Of a DNA stretch of 7,592 nt, positions 6,057 through 7,592 are shown in pieces (position 1 is the stretch's first letter; every line of letters starts with the position of its first letter). Where the stretch lies: NCBI GenBank assembly GCA_900553345.1, contig USDE01000062.1, forward strand, positions 1 to 7,592. The letters are read 5' to 3'. Origin of the DNA: an uncultured Collinsella sp. GTDB taxonomy: Bacteria; Actinomycetota; Coriobacteriia; Coriobacteriales; Coriobacteriaceae. Under the pieces are notes generated by a model, which saw only the letters and a list, made by a program, of their open reading frames with translations, made no database searches and was not told the origin of the DNA. The position numbers were made by a program, and so were the translations under genes.

Positions 6057-6113
6057 TTTGCATGTTTTGCTAATTTTTGCAAGTTTTGCTAACTTTTGCA
6101 AGTTTTGCTAACG
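6057..6113. repeat. Three 19-bp tandem iteron-like repeats upstream of the ATPase gene
   Basis: Three contiguous 19-bp units, TTTGCAAGTTTTGCTAACT, lie at 6057-6075, 6076-6094 and 6095-6113. Copies 2 and 3 are identical except for the last base. Copy 1 differs at two places (CATG for CAAG, AATT for AACT). Within the array TTTTGC recurs at 6065, 6075, 6084, 6094 and 6103, plus CTTTGC at 6056. The spacing is 9, 10, 9, 10 bases, near one helical turn, so all sites face one side of the DNA. Each unit also contains the small inverted pair GCAA..TTGC. The array overlaps the ribosome binding site of the ATPase gene, so bound protein would block its expression. Confidence 0.9.
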
Positions 6114-6149
6114 ACTGGCCAAAGGGCATCGTAGCAGTGACGCTGACAT

Positions 6150-6198
6150 TTTTTTACGCAGAAAAATAAGCAGAAATCAATTTATCTGCGTTAAAAAA
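6150..6198. repeat. AT-flanked inverted repeat (ACGCAGA/TCTGCGT) upstream of the ATPase gene
   Basis: TTTTTTACGCAGA (6150-6162) is mirrored by TCTGCGTTAAAAAA (6185-6198), a perfect 7-bp core inverted repeat with T-run and A-run outer flanks. The 22-base centre contains a further GCAGAAA copy (6170-6176). On the minus strand TTGATT and TAAAAA about 18 bases apart inside this block form a possible promoter for the ATPase gene, about 100 bases upstream of its start. It may thus be an operator around that promoter, or an AT-rich bend. Confidence 0.55.
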
Positions 6199-6205
6199 TA
6201 GTTGA

Positions 6206-6258
6206 GAAGAAAAACGACGAGCCCCGGGCGCAATGCCGTTGCGTTCCGGGCCTCGTCG
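6206..6258 (-). terminator. Intrinsic terminator of the topoisomerase gene
   Basis: The arms CGACGAGCCCCGGGCGCAA (6215-6233) and 6239-6258 pair along almost their full length, with one or two mismatches. On the minus strand the stem is followed by TTTTTCTTC (complement of 6206-6214). It begins about 37 bases after the stop codon of the minus-strand topoisomerase frame. This confirms that the C-terminal half of that frame is at its native locus. Confidence 0.88.
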
Positions 6259-6295
6259 CTTTGAGAAGTATCTAACGATCTCGTTGCCGTGGTAC

Positions 6296-7201
6296 CTAGT
6301 CAAACAAGCTCGGCATGTCGTTTTCTTTCATGAGGGCACCGGCAGAGGGGAGGCTCTGCGCGGTAAACTTCTCGGCCGAGACGCCGGCGCCAAGGATTTC
6401 TTCGGTCGTGCCGACGGTGGTGACCGAGCGGCCCTTCTTGGCGGTAAAGGCCTGGATGCCCTGCGTGTTGGTGGTCGTCTTGGTTTTGAGCAGCGACGTG
6501 TTGAAGTTCATCAGACGGTAGTCGCTCGAGACCAGCGCGATGTCGCGATCTTCCTTGAGCACCTGGGCATACAGCAGCTTGCTGCCGCCATAGATGGCGT
6601 TCTTCAGGCGCTTGCGGTTGGTCTTGGTGACATATCCAGAAAGTGCGACGCGCACCACACGGCCGTTCTCAAAGACGAACAGCACGTCGGCCTTGTAGTC
6701 ATCGGGGTCGATGACCCAGATGACACTCTCGTCGGGTTCCATCTCAAGATCGGTCGGCAGGTACGAGCCCAGCTGGGCCGACTTGGTGTCCTCAAATGCC
6801 GCAACCTTGCACTTGTACACCTGGCTCTTGTTGGTAAAGACCAGCAGCTCGTGGGTGTTGGAGGACGGAAACTCGATAAAGGGTTTGTCGCCGTCCTTGT
6901 ACTTGAGCGTGGTTGCCTTCTTGAGCACGCGGTCCGTCATCTTTTTGAGGTAGCCATCGCGCGAGAGCATGATGGTGACCGGGTACTCCTCGACCTCGGG
7001 CTCCAAGCTTACTTCGATAACCTCATGGGGCTCGATCCTGCCCGTGCGGCGCGGCATCACATACTTCTTGTTGACCGCGGCCAGCTCGTCGCTGATGACC
7101 TTCTTGATGTTCTCCTCGCTGGAGAGGATCTCCTCAAGCTCGGCAATCTCGCCCTCAAGCTTAGCGATGTCCTTGGTGCGGTTGAGGATGTACTCCTCGT
7201 T
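6296..7201 (-). other. parC: Segment: ParC/GyrA-like topoisomerase subunit A, C-terminal part
   Basis: Residues [19 protein letters not shown] and [17 protein letters not shown] are the long coiled-coil arm that closes the DNA breakage-reunion domain of GyrA/ParC. MPRRTGRI marks the end of that domain. About 245 residues of beta-pinwheel C-terminal domain follow, with the repeating blade pattern (for example [47 protein letters not shown]). The sequence type (KLRNINxEYIL in the arm, YxTKTNRKxL in the pinwheel) is that of the second, ParC-like subunit A recalled from Coriobacteriia and Clostridia, with no clear GyrA-box, so ParC is preferred over GyrA. The DNA-relaxing enzyme would need ParE/GyrB, which is not in the window. 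The native terminator follows. Confidence 0.8.
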
Positions 7202-7592
7202 GATGTTGCGGAGCTTGAGCATGCGGCTCAGCAACTCCGAAATCTCGACCGAGGTGGTGCCCACCAGTACGGGGCGTCCCGCCTCGACCAGCTTCACGAT
7301 CTCCTCGATCACGGCGTTGTATTTCTCACGCTTGGTCTTGTAAATCAAATCCTGGCGGTCGTCGCGGATCACCGGGCGGTTCGTCGGGATCACCACGACG
7401 TCGAGTTTGTAGATGCTCCAGAACTCCGAAGCCTCGGTTTCGGCCGTACCGGTCATACCGGCCAGCTTGTGGTACATGCGGAAATAGTTCTGCAGCGTGA
7501 TCGTTGCAAAGGTCTGCGTCGCAGCCTCGACCTTCACGTGCTCCTTGGCCTCGATGGCCTGGTGCAGGCCGTCCGAATAGCGGCGCCCGTCG
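6296..7592 (-). CDS. Chimeric reading frame: SecA fragment fused in frame to ParC/GyrA C-terminus
   Basis: One open frame runs from beyond the window's right edge to TAG at 6296-6298. Its first ~128 residues in the window are SecA; the remaining ~300 are the coiled-coil arm and C-terminal domain of a type IIA topoisomerase subunit A. The GTG at 7535-7537 is only a valine inside SecA, because the frame stays open to the edge ([18 protein letters not shown] precedes it). The switch falls on codons for K-L-R-N-I at 7202-7216, which both families can carry at that place, so frame and sense are preserved by chance homology. Both parents are essential genes and neither is complete: SecA loses its C-terminal half and the topoisomerase its whole catalytic N-terminus with the active tyrosine. 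No natural fusion of this kind is known to me. A chimeric assembly is by far the simplest explanation. The two segments are described separately. Confidence 0.85.
   Translation of the reverse strand, partial: DGRRYSDGLHQAIEAKEHVKVEAATQTFATITLQNYFRMYHKLAGMTGTAETEASEFWSIYKLDVVVIPTNRPVIRDDRQDLIYKTKREKYNAVIEEIVKLVEAGRPVLVGTTSVEISELLSRMLKLRNINEEYILNRTKDIAKLEGEIAELEEILSSEENIKKVISDELAAVNKKYVMPRRTGRIEPHEVIEVSLEPEVEEYPVTIMLSRDGYLKKMTDRVLKKATTLKYKDGDKPFIEFPSSNTHELLVFTNKSQVYKCKVAAFEDTKSAQLGSYLPTDLEMEPDESVIWVIDPDDYKADVLFVFENGRVVRVALSGYVTKTNRKRLKNAIYGGSKLLYAQVLKEDRDIALVSSDYRLMNFNTSLLKTKTTTNTQGIQAFTAKKGRSVTTVGTTEEILGAGVSAEKFTAQSLPSAGALMKENDMPSLFD
7217..7592 (-). other. secA: Segment: SecA translocase ATPase, internal part, Bacteroidota-type
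   Basis: SecA drives preprotein export through SecYEG. This piece corresponds roughly to E. coli SecA residues 340-450: the preprotein-binding/NBD1 return ([20 protein letters not shown]), the helicase-like motif [13 protein letters not shown], and the start of NBD2 (VVIPTNRPV and [20 protein letters not shown]). The spelling [19 protein letters not shown] with [13 protein letters not shown] is characteristic of Bacteroidota SecA as I recall it, whereas actinobacterial SecA usually reads VKVKEENQTLATIT. Its high-GC codons would fit an Alistipes-like source. Normally HNVLNAKxHxxEA follows SRMLKLR; here that is replaced by topoisomerase sequence. Confidence 0.85.

Noticed and set aside
6048..6101. 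Upstream TTG start adding 18 residues (MQKLAKLAKI...) to the ATPase
   Set aside because: The extension is simply the translated tandem repeat, and the internal ATG at 6045-6047 has a good ribosome binding site and matches the family N-terminus.
6057..6113. A CRISPR array
   Set aside because: The 19-bp units are directly contiguous with no unique spacers, and no cas genes are present.
6291..6296. GGTACC at the window start and again at 6291-6296, suggesting a cloned KpnI fragment or ligation joint
   Set aside because: The second site directly follows a natural stop codon, and the native terminator lies beyond it in the same context. A 6-base match is expected by chance.
6315..7343. Ser-rich plus-strand frames opposite the topoisomerase
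   Set aside because: Serine/leucine-rich composition is the usual antisense product of GC-rich coding sequence, and there are no ribosome binding sites.
6296..7592. A genuine novel SecA-topoisomerase fusion protein
   Set aside because: Each half is an incomplete piece of an essential gene, the halves look like different phyla, and the join lies on a short shared stretch. Misassembly explains all of this.

Overview
The window looks like high-GC gut actinobacterial DNA, most likely Coriobacteriia (Collinsella-like). This rests on G/C-rich third codon positions, strong AGGAGG-type ribosome binding sites, and a topoisomerase subunit A of the type recalled from Coriobacteriia and Clostridia. The taxon is an inference from recalled families, not from a search. 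The last ~380 bases (about 7217-7592) do not fit that origin. They encode a Bacteroidota-type SecA segment joined in frame to the topoisomerase, most simply explained by a chimeric (metagenomic) assembly.

Layout. (1) 1-1657: a left-truncated aldo/keto reductase (minus strand) is divergent from a LysR-type regulator (plus strand), with a T-N11-A palindrome between them. The lysR gene ends at a textbook intrinsic terminator. (2) 1711-4168: a MerR-family regulator (minus) is divergent from a two-gene unit. That unit holds a carboxymuconolactone-decarboxylase/cupin fusion protein and, 2 bases later, a dienelactone-hydrolase-like alpha/beta hydrolase with an in-frame TGA at codon 30. A MerR-style promoter (perfect 7-bp inverted repeat inside a 19-bp spacer) lies between the regulator and the unit, followed by an unusually long ~215-base leader. 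(3) 4314-4844: an iron-sulfur-flavoprotein-like NADPH/FMN reductase (plus), preceded by a weak promoter and a small hairpin. (4) 4953-6047: a P-loop ATPase with a C-terminal winged helix (minus). Three 19-bp tandem repeats, built from TTTTGC motifs about one helical turn apart, abut its ribosome binding site, and an AT-flanked inverted repeat lies further upstream. (5) 6206-7592: the terminator and C-terminal part of a ParC/GyrA-like topoisomerase subunit, fused in frame to the SecA fragment.

How the genes fit together. The AKR, CMD-cupin, hydrolase and flavoprotein genes look like a small-molecule redox/detoxification neighbourhood under LysR and MerR control. The ligands and substrates cannot be read from the sequence. 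The ATPase with its iteron-like array is the best candidate here for an undescribed system: a self-regulating DNA-binding ATPase.
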